A stretch of DNA of 50,835 nt from Prevotella sp. (GTDB lineage: Bacteria > Bacteroidota > Bacteroidia > Bacteroidales > Bacteroidaceae): the NCBI GenBank assembly GCA_017458125.1, contig JAFTGB010000055.1:1-50835 (forward strand). Reading direction: 5' to 3'. The position numbers and the translations under genes were made by a program. The notes beneath the pieces were generated by a model. It was not told the DNA's origin, did not search any database, and was given only the letters and a program-made list of their open reading frames with translations. This document shows positions 25,910-34,472 of this stretch, piece after piece. Numbering within the stretch: the first letter of the stretch is position 1; each line of letters starts with the position of its first letter.

Positions 25910-27652
25910 ATGAAGAAAACCATCAAAACCCTTGTCGTGGCCATGGCTGCTGCCACGACGGCCATGGCACAGAATGCCACCTTCAGCCACTACAGCTATG
26001 CGGGCAACGACCAGCGCTTCCAGCAGCAGTACGACCCGCAGAAGCAGTACCTGAACCCCATATTGGCCGGTTTCTACCCTGACCCGTCGATATGCCGGGC
26101 AGGCGACACGTACTACTTGGTCAACTCGTCGTTCTCTTTCTTCCCCGGAGTGCCCATCTTCCAGAGCAACGACCTGGTCAACTGGCAACAGTTGGGACAC
26201 GTGCTCGACCGTCCCTCGCAGGTGCCGCTGAAAGGACAGCGCGTCAGCGGCGGCATCTTTGCACCGGACATTAAGTATAACGCCCGCAACAAGACCTTCT
26301 ACATGATAACCACCAACGTAGGCGCGGGCAACTTCTTCGTCAAGACCACCGACCCCGCCAAGGGATGGAGCGAACCCGTCTACCTGCCGCAAGTGGACGG
26401 CATAGACCCTTCGTTCTTCTTCGACCGTGACGGTTCGGCATACATCGTACACAACGGACCCGTAGAGGGCGGTGCCGACTACGAAGGACAGCGCGCCATC
26501 CGCATCCTGCGCTTCGACACGCGCGGCGACAGCATCATCACGCGCGGCACACCGCAGCAGCGCGGCTGGTGGCAGATAGTGCGCGGAGGCACGCACGTCG
26601 AGGAGCGTCCCATCTGGATTGAAGGTCCTCACCTCTACCGCATCGGCAAATACTACTACCTCATGTGCGCCGAGGGAGGCACCGGCGACTGGCACTCGGA
26701 AGTCATCTTCCGCGCACCTGTCAAGGCCGACATCACCGACCCCGCCGCATGGGAAGAGTGCCCCCACAACCCCATACTGACTCAGCGAACGGGACTGGAT
26801 CCTAAACGCCCCGACATCGTAACCAGCACCGGTCATGCCGACCTGGTGCAGACTCCCGCAGGCGACTGGTACGCCGTCTTCCTCGGCTGCCGCGCATACG
26901 AAGGACCGTTCTACAACACCGGCCGCGACACTTACATGCTTCCCGTCACCTGGCGCGACGGCTGGCCCACCATCCTTGAACCCGGCAAACCCGTCCCCAC
27001 CGTCGTCAACCTGCAAGAGAGAAGCAAGAAGCAAGAAGCAAGAGGCAAGAGTAATCATACCTCTCAGTTCTCACCTCTCACCTCTCACCTCACAGGCAAC
27101 TTCACCTACACCGACGACTTCAACACCGCCAAGCTCGACCAGCGATGGATGTTCCTGCGCAACCCGACAAACGACTTCTACACCACAGGTAACGGACAGC
27201 TCACCATCCGACCGCTGCCCTGCCACATAGGACAGCGCGAAGCACTGTCAGCCATTTTCTGCCGTCAGCAGCATACCAACTTCGAGGCCGAGACCACTGT
27301 CGACTTCCATGCACGCACGGCAAGCGAACTGGCGGGCATGGCTCTGCTGCAGAACGAGGACTACAACTTCGTGCTGGGCAAGACTGTCCTCGACGGACGG
27401 CCTGCCATTGTGCTCACCCGCGCCGAACGCGGCAAGGTCGTCATCGCCTCGGCATTCCTGACCGACGCTGACGCCCCCGTGCGCCTTAAAGTGTCGGGAA
27501 ATGGCCGCTACTACACCTTCTGCTACGCCACCGCCGACGGACAGTGGCAGACGCTGGCCACGGGTGTCGATGCCGTCAACCTCAGCACCAGCAGAAGCGG
27601 CGGCTTCATTGGAGCCTGCATCGGCCTTTATGCCACGACGGAAAACCAGTGA
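25910..27652 (+). CDS. GH43-family beta-xylosidase / alpha-L-arabinofuranosidase with C-terminal beta-sandwich
   Basis: A 580-residue exported glycosidase trimming xylan side chains or ends. The start at ATG 25910 gives a clean signal peptide ending TAMAQ. The five-bladed propeller has the three GH43 acids: D58 in FYPDPSI, D166 in DGIDPSF and E238 in WIEGPHLY. A GH43_C2-like beta-sandwich covers about 400-575 (NFEAETTVDF, GMALLQNEDYNF). Between the domains (residues 368-393) lies a repeat-encoded insert with KKQEARGK and SPLTSHL, almost identical to one in LpdA. It is the last gene of the xylan region and converges with lpdA. Substrate preference, xylose or arabinose, cannot be told by eye. 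Confidence 0.92.
   Translation: MKKTIKTLVVAMAAATTAMAQNATFSHYSYAGNDQRFQQQYDPQKQYLNPILAGFYPDPSICRAGDTYYLVNSSFSFFPGVPIFQSNDLVNWQQLGHVLDRPSQVPLKGQRVSGGIFAPDIKYNARNKTFYMITTNVGAGNFFVKTTDPAKGWSEPVYLPQVDGIDPSFFFDRDGSAYIVHNGPVEGGADYEGQRAIRILRFDTRGDSIITRGTPQQRGWWQIVRGGTHVEERPIWIEGPHLYRIGKYYYLMCAEGGTGDWHSEVIFRAPVKADITDPAAWEECPHNPILTQRTGLDPKRPDIVTSTGHADLVQTPAGDWYAVFLGCRAYEGPFYNTGRDTYMLPVTWRDGWPTILEPGKPVPTVVNLQERSKKQEARGKSNHTSQFSPLTSHLTGNFTYTDDFNTAKLDQRWMFLRNPTNDFYTTGNGQLTIRPLPCHIGQREALSAIFCRQQHTNFEAETTVDFHARTASELAGMALLQNEDYNFVLGKTVLDGRPAIVLTRAERGKVVIASAFLTDADAPVRLKVSGNGRYYTFCYATADGQWQTLATGVDAVNLSTSRSGGFIGACIGLYATTENQ
27011..27086 (+). repeat. 76-bp in-frame repeat element in GH43 (twin of the one in lpdA)
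   Basis: An AAGCAAG-type run (27016-27052) and a TCTCACC-type run (27060-27095) form one unit. In gene sense it aligns without gaps over 76 bp with 28278-28203 in lpdA, 72 positions identical by my count. Both encode the peptide in the same frame, here LQERSKKQEARGKSNHTS and QFSPLTSHL. Confidence 0.9.
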
Positions 27653-27661
27653 TTGTATTGG

Positions 27662-27746
27662 ACCATTTGACTATTTTACTATTTCACCATTGGACAATTG
27701 CAGCCAGAAATGGTCAAATGGTGAAATAGTAAAATAGTCAAATGGT
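27662..27746. terminator. Perfect 30-bp inverted repeat between convergent GH43 and lpdA
   Basis: 27662-27691 is exactly complementary to 27717-27746, with a 25-nt loop. The arms consist of CTATTTTA/CTATTTCA units, the same units as at 31829-31863. It fills the whole gap between two converging genes and ends one base before the lpdA stop, so it can serve as a two-way terminator. Confidence 0.8.
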
Positions 27747-27747
27747 A

Positions 27748-29061
27748 TTATAGCGTTGCTGCCAGAAGGACTTCGGAGAGTGTGGGGTGGATGTGAACCA
27801 TGTCGCGTAACTGGCTGACCGTCGTGTCACGGCACATCAGGACGGAAGCCTCCTGGATGAGGTCAGCGGCATGGGCACCAAAGGCATGACAGCCCACGAT
27901 GCGGTCGGCAGCGTCGGACAGCAACTTCAGCATGCCCTCGCCCTCGTTCATGGCGAGGGCTTTGCCGTTGGCACGCCAAAAGGCCTTGCGACAACGGTAG
28001 GATGTACCCTCTGCCTTGAGCTGGTCTTCGGAGCGTCCCACGCAGGCGGCTTCGGGCTGTGTGAAGATGGCGGCAGGCATGATGTCGAAACGAATGCCGT
28101 CGCTGCGCCCAACGATGTGGTTGACGGCACGCACAGCCTGCATCTCGGCAGCATGGGCTAACAGCTGGCGCCCATTGACATCGCCAATGGCATAGACAAA
28201 TGGAGAGGTGAGAGGTGAGAATTGAGAGGTATGAGTACTCTTGCTTCTTGCTTCTTGCTTCTTGATTCTCTCTTGCAGAGCATCAAGAACCAAAAAGTTG
28301 TCGTCGACGGGGATGAAGCCGCGCTCATCGGTGGCAATGCCTGCTGCCTGCAGGTTCAGTCCTTCGGTGTAGGGCTGACGACCGGTGGCGACAAGGATGA
28401 CGTCGGCGTCGATGTCGGACAGCGACTGCACGGCGGTCTTCATGCGGAAAGTAATGCCGCGGCGCTCCAGCAGCTTGCGCAGCCGCTTGGCCACGTCGCT
28501 GTCAAGCATGGGCAGACACTCTTTCAGATACTCTATGACCGTCACCTCGGTGCCGAAGCGCTGGAACACGCTGGCAAACTCCATACCTATGACACCAGCG
28601 CCGATGATGCAGAGCCGCCGCGGCTGGGTACGCAGCTGCAACAGCTGGGTGCTGGTCATGACGCGCGCATCGTCGAGACCATCGGCAGCGATGAGCTTCG
28701 GACGGCTGCCCGTGGCAATGATGACATGACGAGCAGCGACCGTCGTTAGCGCATCGACGCTGACTGTACAGGCATCGACGAACGAGGCACGGCCACGAAG
28801 CAGCGTGATGCCGGGAGCCGACAGCAGCTGCTCGACACCGCTGCGCAACTGGTCGGTGACCTGCTGCTGGCGCTCGACGGCCTCAGCGAAGGTGGCACTA
28901 TGGACGTAGGTTTTGGTGGGTATGCACCCGCGGTTCAGACAGGTGCCGCCCACCAAGTCCTGTTCAACGATGACAACCTGCAAGCCCTGGCGTGCGGCAT
29001 ATTCGGCAGCACGGTAGCCGCCGGGACCAGCTCCGATAATAAGGAGGTCGACTTTCTTCAT
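27748..29061 (-). CDS. lpdA: Dihydrolipoyl dehydrogenase (glycine cleavage L-protein)
   Basis: A FAD-dependent enzyme that reoxidises the dihydrolipoyl arm of GcvH with NAD+. The FAD site GAGPGGYRAAEYAARQG is at residues 10-26 and the redox disulfide is Cys41/Cys46 in GGTCLNRGCIPTK. The NAD site is IGAGVIGMEFASVF and the C-terminal interface has HIHPTLSEVL with the catalytic His. Residues 262-286, right before the conserved VYAIGDVNG, are a repeat-encoded insert (LQERIKKQEARSK, SPLTSPF) absent from ordinary family members. It is the last gene of the gcv operon, 19 bp after gcvPB. The insert lies in a loop, so the enzyme may still work. Confidence 0.95.
   Translation of the reverse strand: MKKVDLLIIGAGPGGYRAAEYAARQGLQVVIVEQDLVGGTCLNRGCIPTKTYVHSATFAEAVERQQQVTDQLRSGVEQLLSAPGITLLRGRASFVDACTVSVDALTTVAARHVIIATGSRPKLIAADGLDDARVMTSTQLLQLRTQPRRLCIIGAGVIGMEFASVFQRFGTEVTVIEYLKECLPMLDSDVAKRLRKLLERRGITFRMKTAVQSLSDIDADVILVATGRQPYTEGLNLQAAGIATDERGFIPVDDNFLVLDALQERIKKQEARSKSTHTSQFSPLTSPFVYAIGDVNGRQLLAHAAEMQAVRAVNHIVGRSDGIRFDIMPAAIFTQPEAACVGRSEDQLKAEGTSYRCRKAFWRANGKALAMNEGEGMLKLLSDAADRIVGCHAFGAHAADLIQEASVLMCRDTTVSQLRDMVHIHPTLSEVLLAATL
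28203..28278 (-). repeat. 76-bp in-frame repeat element in lpdA (twin of the one in GH43)
   Basis: In gene sense this begins CTGCAAGAGAGAATCAAG and ends with TCTCACC-type units. It matches the GH43 element at 72 of 76 positions and is read in the same frame. The two host genes are unrelated and face each other, so a shared gene origin does not explain the match. Confidence 0.9.
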
Positions 29062-29112
29062 TTTTCGATTTTCGATTTACTTATTTTCGATTTACGTTTT
29101 CGTCTTCGTCTT
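29061..29112. repeat. GTAAATC-type repeat at the gcvPB tail and lpdA leader
   Basis: On the minus strand GACGAAGACGAAAAC units, then GTAAATCGAAAAT units, cover the last codons of gcvPB (KDEDENVNRK), the 19-bp gap and the lpdA start. Very similar sequence forms the tail of dxs at 36363-36449. Confidence 0.75.
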
Positions 29113-30508
29113 TACTCATTTGACAGAACGTTACCACCGGGTGTTTGGCGGCCAGCACATCGTCCACACGGCCGATAGGCGTCAGGTGGGGCGCCGACTT
29201 GACGGTGTCAGGCGACGTACGGGCCTCATCGGCAATACAATGCATGACGCTGATGAAACCGTCAAGCGTTTCAAGCGACTCGTTCTCGGTAGGCTCCACC
29301 ATCAGACTCTCGTGAAATAGCAGAGGGAAGTAGATGGTGGGCGCATGGTAGCCATAGTCGAGCAGACGCTTGGCGACGTCCATCGTGGTGACACCCGTCG
29401 ACTTATCCTTCAGACCGTCAAAGACGAACTCATGGCAGCACAAGCCGTCGACGGGCAGCAGGTAGTCGTCCTTGAGCGACTCCTTGATGTAGTTGGCGTT
29501 CAGCGTGGCTAACGGTCCCACCTCTTTAACGTGCTCACGCCCCAACGACAGGATGTAGGCATAGGCACGCATCAGCACGGCGTAGTTGCCGTGGTAGGGC
29601 GAGACGAAGGGGAAGAAGTCCTGCAAACCCTCGCGCACACCGACGGGTCCGGCCCCCGGTCCACCACCGCCGTGAGGTGTTGAAAACGTCTTGTGCAGGT
29701 TGACGTGCATGACGTCGAAACCCATATCGCCGGGACGGCACACGCCCAGCATGGGGTTCAGGTTAGCACCGTCGTAGTACATCAGCGCACCGCAGCCGTG
29801 TATCAGGCGCGCTATCTCCGGTATCTGCCGTTCAAAGAGTCCCAGCGTGTTGGGGTTGGTCATCATCATGGCGGCAATAGAGGGGCCTTCGGCGCTGACC
29901 AACCGCTGCAAGTCGTCGAGCGACACAAGACCGTCGGCCGTAGACCGCACCTCCACTATCTCCAGTCCGCAGACGGCAGCCGAGGCGGGGTTGGTACCGT
30001 GCGCCGAGTCGGGGATGATGACTTTGCGACGCTGGCTGTCGCCGCGCGAACGGTGGTAGTTGTCGATGACCATCAGTCCCGTCAGTTCGCCATGGGCTCC
30101 AGCGTAGGGTTTGAAGGTAAAGTGAGCCAGACCCGTCAGCGCACAAAGCGAGCGCTCCAGCAGTGTCACCACGGCCAGCGCACCTTGCGCGGTCGCAGCG
30201 GGCTGCTGCGGATGCAGGTTCTGGAACTGGGGCATGGCGGCAATCTCCTCGTTGAGCTTGGGGTTGTACTTCATTGTGCATGAGCCCAAGGGATAGAAGC
30301 CGGTGTCGACACCGAAGTTGTTGTTGGAGAGATTGGTATAGTGGCGCACCACGGTCAGCTCGTCGCACTCAGGCAGTGCGGCATCGTCCTTACGGCGCAG
30401 TGCTGCGGGCAGCGTATAGTCGCCAAAGCGGTTCTTGGGCAGGCTGTACCCTTTGCGGCCTTCGTGCGACAGCTCGAAAATCAGTTTTCCGTATAGTTGG
30501 TTGTTCAT
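29081..30508 (-). CDS. gcvPB: Glycine dehydrogenase (decarboxylating) subunit 2
   Basis: The PLP-binding half of the split glycine cleavage P-protein, 475 residues; together with GcvPA it decarboxylates glycine and loads the aminomethyl group on GcvH. The PLP lysine is K273 in NLHKTFSTPHGGGGPGAGP, a hallmark of the family. The N-terminal segment TNLSNNNFGVDTGFYPLGSC is typical too. The final residues KDEDENVNRK are encoded by short tandem repeats and look unlike the usual end of the family. It follows gcvPA by 18 bp in the operon. Confidence 0.97.
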   Translation of the reverse strand: MNNQLYGKLIFELSHEGRKGYSLPKNRFGDYTLPAALRRKDDAALPECDELTVVRHYTNLSNNNFGVDTGFYPLGSCTMKYNPKLNEEIAAMPQFQNLHPQQPAATAQGALAVVTLLERSLCALTGLAHFTFKPYAGAHGELTGLMVIDNYHRSRGDSQRRKVIIPDSAHGTNPASAAVCGLEIVEVRSTADGLVSLDDLQRLVSAEGPSIAAMMMTNPNTLGLFERQIPEIARLIHGCGALMYYDGANLNPMLGVCRPGDMGFDVMHVNLHKTFSTPHGGGGPGAGPVGVREGLQDFFPFVSPYHGNYAVLMRAYAYILSLGREHVKEVGPLATLNANYIKESLKDDYLLPVDGLCCHEFVFDGLKDKSTGVTTMDVAKRLLDYGYHAPTIYFPLLFHESLMVEPTENESLETLDGFISVMHCIADEARTSPDTVKSAPHLTPIGRVDDVLAAKHPVVTFCQMSKDEDENVNRK

Positions 30509-30526
30509 TAGTAGAAAGTTGAGGGT

Positions 30527-31837
30527 TTAGATGAGGGACACAAGGCGGTCGATGTCTTCTTTAGTACGTTTCTCGGTGACGGCAAAGAGCAGACCATCCT
30601 GCATGCGGACACCACCGAGAATACCGTTGTCGAGGAAACGCTGGTAGAGGGCGTCGACATCACCGTCGTAACGCACCAGGAATTCATTGAAGAACGGCTG
30701 GTCGTAGACCAGTGTGAAATGACCCGTGGCAAGCAACCGCTCACACAGGTAGTGTGCACCAGCATACGACAGTTGGGCGGCTTCCTTGAGCCCCTGCTTG
30801 CCCATCAACGACAGGTAGACGGTGACAAAGAGCGCCATCAGCGACTGGTTGCTGCAGATATTCGACGTAGCCTTCTGGCGACGGATGTGCTGTTCGCGGG
30901 CCTGAAGGGTCAGAACGAAAGCACGCTGGCCGCGGTTGTCCTTCGTCATGCCGACAATGCGACCGGGCATCTTGCGGATAAGTTTCTCCGTACAGCACAT
31001 ATAACCGACGTAGGGGCCACCGAACTGCATGGGAATGCCCAAGCTCTGGCCGTCGCCCACGGCAATGTCGGCACCCCACTCGCCCGGTGTCTTCAGCAGG
31101 GCCAGGTCGGCAGCCACGCTATTGACAACGAACAGGGCTTTCCGTTCGTGGCAGGCATCGGCAAAACCCGTAAAGTCCTCGATGATGCCATACGCGTTGG
31201 GCTGCTGGACAATGACACCAGCAACACCGTCGAGCGACTGCAGCAGACTGTTGAGTGCCGACAGTTTGGTGACACCATCCTCGGCAGCTATCGTCACCAG
31301 TTCAATGCCCTGATGGAGGGCATAGGTGTTGAGCACCTTCCGAATGTCAGCACTCACCGTCTCGGACACCAGCACCCGATTGGCCTTCTTGCCGGCAGCC
31401 ACAGCCATCAGCATAGCTTCAGCGGTGGCCGTCGTGCCGTCGTACATAGAGGCATTGCTGATGTCCATGCCCGTCAGAGCAGCCATCATCGACTGGTATT
31501 CAAAGATGTAGTGCAGAGTGCCCTGAGAAATCTCTGCCTGATAGGGTGTATAGCTGGTCAGAAACTCCGAGCGCGACAACAGACTGGGAATGACCGACGG
31601 CGTGTAATGGTCGTAGACGCCGTTGCCGGCAAAGCAGGTCAGCTGACGGTTCTGGCTGCCAAGACGCTCAAACAGCTGGCGCACCTCTAACTCGCTCATG
31701 GCCGAGGGTATCGCATAGTCGTCCTTAAAGCGAATGCTGTCAGGTATGTAGGCAAAGAGTTCGTCCAACGACGACACCCCTACCCGCTCCATCATCACTT
31801 TCAAGTCGGCTTCGGTATGGGGGAAATATTTTACCAT
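30527..31837 (-). CDS. gcvPA: Glycine dehydrogenase (decarboxylating) subunit 1
   Basis: The other half of the split P-protein, 436 residues, normal length. Family segments are clear: FAGNGVYDHYTPSVIPSLLSR, SFLTSYTPYQAEISQGTLHYIFEYQ-like stretch near residue 90-110, and SNICSNQSLMALFVTVYLSLMG near the C-terminus. It pairs with GcvPB. The start codon and first codons (MVKY) lie inside a CTATTTTA-type repeat, with the gcvH stop 20 bp upstream. Confidence 0.96.
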   Translation of the reverse strand: MVKYFPHTEADLKVMMERVGVSSLDELFAYIPDSIRFKDDYAIPSAMSELEVRQLFERLGSQNRQLTCFAGNGVYDHYTPSVIPSLLSRSEFLTSYTPYQAEISQGTLHYIFEYQSMMAALTGMDISNASMYDGTTATAEAMLMAVAAGKKANRVLVSETVSADIRKVLNTYALHQGIELVTIAAEDGVTKLSALNSLLQSLDGVAGVIVQQPNAYGIIEDFTGFADACHERKALFVVNSVAADLALLKTPGEWGADIAVGDGQSLGIPMQFGGPYVGYMCCTEKLIRKMPGRIVGMTKDNRGQRAFVLTLQAREQHIRRQKATSNICSNQSLMALFVTVYLSLMGKQGLKEAAQLSYAGAHYLCERLLATGHFTLVYDQPFFNEFLVRYDGDVDALYQRFLDNGILGGVRMQDGLLFAVTEKRTKEDIDRLVSLI

Positions 31838-31863
31838 TTTACTATTTCACTATTGTACTATTT
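31829..31863. repeat. CTATTTTA-type repeat across the gcvH stop and gcvPA start
   Basis: Tandem CCATTTTA, CTATTTCA, CTATTGTA, CTATTTAT units cover the gcvH stop, the gap and the gcvPA start codon. They are the same units as the arms of the hairpin at 27662-27746. Confidence 0.75.
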
Positions 31864-32238
31864 ATCACAAAAAGCGGCATAAGCCTGCGCACTCATCAGC
31901 GCGCTGAGTTCCGACTTGTCAGCGAGCGACACCTTGATAATCCAATGCTCGTAGGCATCGCCGTTAATCAGTTCCGGCTGGTCCTCCAACGCTTCGTTGA
32001 CAGCAACGACGACACCGGTCACTGGCGAGATGAGGTCGCTGGCAGCCTTGACACTCTCAACAGCTCCAAACTCCTCGCCTGCCGACACTTCGTCATCAAC
32101 CTCTGGCATGTCAACATAGACCACGTTGCCCAAAGCGTTCTGGGCATAGTCCGTGATGCCAATGTAGCCAAACTCGCCTTCCACTCTCACATACTCGTGC
32201 GACTCTGAATAATAGAGTCCTTCCATTACTTTTGCCAT
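31858..32238 (-). CDS. gcvH: Glycine cleavage system H protein
   Basis: The lipoyl carrier of the glycine cleavage complex, 126 residues. The lipoylated Lys64 sits in GAVESVKAASDLISP, and the family segment ITDYAQNALGNVVYVDMPEV precedes it. It shuttles the aminomethyl group between the P and T proteins and is recycled by LpdA. Lipoylation may rely on LplA encoded at the head of the same operon. Confidence 0.97.
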   Translation of the reverse strand: MAKVMEGLYYSESHEYVRVEGEFGYIGITDYAQNALGNVVYVDMPEVDDEVSAGEEFGAVESVKAASDLISPVTGVVVAVNEALEDQPELINGDAYEHWIIKVSLADKSELSALMSAQAYAAFCDK

Positions 32239-32248
32239 AACTATTATA

Positions 32249-32276
32249 TTTACGATTTAACGATTTACGATTTAAT
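32249..32276. repeat. GTAAATC-type repeat between gcvT and gcvH
   Basis: On the minus strand TAAATCGTAAATCGTTAAATCG (22 bp split here as TAAATCGTAAATCG and TTAAATCG) fills most of the 44-bp gap. Same unit type as in xyn10D-fae1A and around dxs. Confidence 0.65.
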
Positions 32277-32282
32277 ACCTTA

Positions 32283-33362
32283 TTATTTTTTATAGTGCTT
32301 GTCGTAGAAACGCTTCTTGCAGACGATGCCGGGAAACACCTTCTTACGTATCTGGATATCCACGGCAGTACCCAGGGCAGCCCACCGCGCATCAACAAGA
32401 GCCATGCAGACACTCTTGTCGGTAGAGATGGTATGATAGCCCGTGGTCACCACACCGATGGGCTGGCCATCCTTCAGCACCGTATAGCCGTGGCGGGGGA
32501 TGGCCTTGTCAAGCAGTTCGATGCCCACCAGTTTCTGTTTTAATCCCTCAGCTTTCTGCTGAAGCAGGGCGTCCTTGCCAATGAAATCGTCCTTGTCAAA
32601 CTTGACGAACACGCCCAAGCCTGCCATCAGGGGAGTGATGTCGGCTGAGAGTTCGTCGCCGTAGAGCGGCAGTCCCACTTCAAAGCGCAGCGTGTCGCGG
32701 CAACCCAGTCCGCACGGCTTGCAGTGGCCCGAGGCCACTAAGCGGTCCCAGCACGTATTGATAAAGTCGGAAGAGGCGTAAATCTCGAAGCCGTCCTCGC
32801 CTGTATAGCCTGTACGACTGACTATGACTTCACCTATCAGCTTGAAGGTGTAAAAAGTCAGCTCACGACAGGGCAGGGCCAGCACCTCCTCCATCAGCGC
32901 CTCCGACAGGGGGCCTTGTACGGCCAGCTCACCGTAGTTGTCGCTCTGGTTGTCTAGTGTCACCTGATAGCCGTCGGCGTGCTGCTGCAACCACTGCCAA
33001 TCCTTGTCGATGTTAGAGGCGTTGACCACTAACAGGAAGCGGTCGGCTGCCAGACGGTAGACCAGCAGGTCGTCCACCACGCCGCCATCGGGGTAGCACA
33101 TCATGCCATAGACGATGCCGCCATCGGCCATGCCTCGAACATCGTTAGTAAAAATATGGTTGACAAAGCGCTCAGCGTCGGGACCACTGACAAACAACTC
33201 GCCCATGTGGCTGACATCGAACACACCGCAACTGTGACGCACGGCCTGATGCTCGTCTACAATGCCACTGTACTGAATGGGCATGTCGTAGCCGGCAAAG
33301 GGTGCCATGGTGGCCTGCAGGGCCACATGTTTCTTGTAAAGACAGGTTCTCTTGTTTTCCAT
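32283..33362 (-). CDS. gcvT: Aminomethyltransferase (glycine cleavage T-protein)
   Basis: Transfers the methylene group from GcvH to tetrahydrofolate and releases ammonia. 359 residues, usual length. Conserved segments include MPIQYSGIVDEHQAVRHSCGVFDVSHMGE, SRTGYTGEDGFEIY and CGLGCRDTLRFEVGLPLYGDEL. It starts 9 bp after lplA, clearly in one operon. No glycine riboswitch can be seen in the short gap. Confidence 0.97.
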   Translation of the reverse strand: MENKRTCLYKKHVALQATMAPFAGYDMPIQYSGIVDEHQAVRHSCGVFDVSHMGELFVSGPDAERFVNHIFTNDVRGMADGGIVYGMMCYPDGGVVDDLLVYRLAADRFLLVVNASNIDKDWQWLQQHADGYQVTLDNQSDNYGELAVQGPLSEALMEEVLALPCRELTFYTFKLIGEVIVSRTGYTGEDGFEIYASSDFINTCWDRLVASGHCKPCGLGCRDTLRFEVGLPLYGDELSADITPLMAGLGVFVKFDKDDFIGKDALLQQKAEGLKQKLVGIELLDKAIPRHGYTVLKDGQPIGVVTTGYHTISTDKSVCMALVDARWAALGTAVDIQIRKKVFPGIVCKKRFYDKHYKK

Positions 33363-33371
33363 AAAGATGTT

Positions 33372-34343
33372 TTAGGATATGAGTAAATGAATAAAGTCTT
33401 CGGTCATCAGGTTCATCACCACGTCGTCTATTCGGTCGGGCAATGCACGGCTAAGGGCTTCGTGGCTGAGCGGGACGTCATGCAGACGGCTAAGCAGCTG
33501 GCTGTCCAAGTCGCCTAACAAGAAGTAGTCGCCTAACAGGTTGACACCCTTGATGACGCCGTTCTTCAGTTGCATACGGGCCTCCAAATCGCCGACGCCT
33601 TCTATGCGTCCTCGCTTGACCACCGTATAGCTGGGGTTCTTACCGTAGATGAACTCGGGCGACAGGTAGTCCTGCTCCAAGAGCGTTATCTGCCTGACAT
33701 CATCGTCGGTAAGCATAACCTGACCGTCACACAGGGTGTGCCACACGAAGTCCTTAAACTCTGGCAGCGTCAGACTAATGTAGTCTTTGAGCAAGGCTAC
33801 GCGCTGGCGCACGCTGATGATGCCCTTCGACAGCAGTTTGGGTCCGGTCGGCGTGATGCTGCCCACCATGTTGACCATGTCAGTGTCGTAGAGCATGGTG
33901 CCATGCACGACATTGCGACCAGGCAGACGGTAGAAGGCATTACCAGACACCTTGCGGGAGCCTATCATAACGTCGTTGCGCCCAGTGGCTGACGCATCAA
34001 CACCGAGGCGGCGCAGCATGGTGACCACCATGTTTATATAACGGTGGAAGGTGAAACCCACCTGCTGCTCGCTGGTGATGTAGGAAAACATGACGTTGGA
34101 ACGGTCGGCATAGACGCAGCCGCCACCGCTCTTGCGACGGAACAGCCGTATGCCGTGGGTGTGACAGAAAGGAATATTGACTTCGTTCTCGATAAGTTGG
34201 TTGCGACCGAAAATAACGCTGGGGTCGACCTGCCACATGAAAAAGGCTTCGGACACAGGCAGACGTCGTGCCACATACTCTTCCATGGCCAGATAGAAGG
34301 AGAGGCTGCGTGCCTGCTCGTCAGGAAGGATGATGTAGTTCAT
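33372..34343 (-). CDS. lplA: Lipoate-protein ligase A
   Basis: Attaches free lipoate to carrier proteins such as GcvH via lipoyl-AMP. 323 residues with the ligase core: FGRNQLIENEVN, RRKSGGGCVYAD and GSRKVSGNAFYRLPGRNVVHGTMLYDTD with the binding Lys in SRKVSG. A C-terminal accessory domain follows (about 245-323). As first gene of the operon it links lipoate supply with the lipoyl-dependent enzymes behind it. Its promoter is divergent from that of dxs. Confidence 0.94.
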   Translation of the reverse strand: MNYIILPDEQARSLSFYLAMEEYVARRLPVSEAFFMWQVDPSVIFGRNQLIENEVNIPFCHTHGIRLFRRKSGGGCVYADRSNVMFSYITSEQQVGFTFHRYINMVVTMLRRLGVDASATGRNDVMIGSRKVSGNAFYRLPGRNVVHGTMLYDTDMVNMVGSITPTGPKLLSKGIISVRQRVALLKDYISLTLPEFKDFVWHTLCDGQVMLTDDDVRQITLLEQDYLSPEFIYGKNPSYTVVKRGRIEGVGDLEARMQLKNGVIKGVNLLGDYFLLGDLDSQLLSRLHDVPLSHEALSRALPDRIDDVVMNLMTEDFIHLLIS

Positions 34344-34366
34344 GAGGCTTTCAGGTTATTGCTTTG

Positions 34367-34374
34367 CAAAAATA
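34367..34374 (-). promoter_or_regulatory. Promoter -7 motif for the gcv operon
   Basis: TATTTTTG on the minus strand fits the TAnnTTTG consensus, 24 bp before the lplA start. It is the only visible promoter for the six genes from lplA to lpdA. Confidence 0.55.
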
Positions 34375-34437
34375 TGAAGAATTTATGTTATTTGCAAGGA
34401 TTTTAAGAAATTATTTTGCCGTTTGAACGAATTGGTG

Positions 34438-34445
34438 TATCTTTG
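34438..34445 (+). promoter_or_regulatory. dxs promoter
   Basis: TATCTTTG (-7) with TTTG at 34415-34418 19 bp upstream, a good match to the full Bacteroidota promoter. The GTG start of dxs is 28 bp downstream. Confidence 0.65.
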
Positions 34446-34472
34446 CACCTGTATTTTTGAACTATCGTAGAA

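Noticed and set aside
33363-34372. Glycine riboswitch for the gcv operon
   Set aside because: The leader before lplA is about 20 bp and the gap before gcvT is 9 bp, both too short for one.
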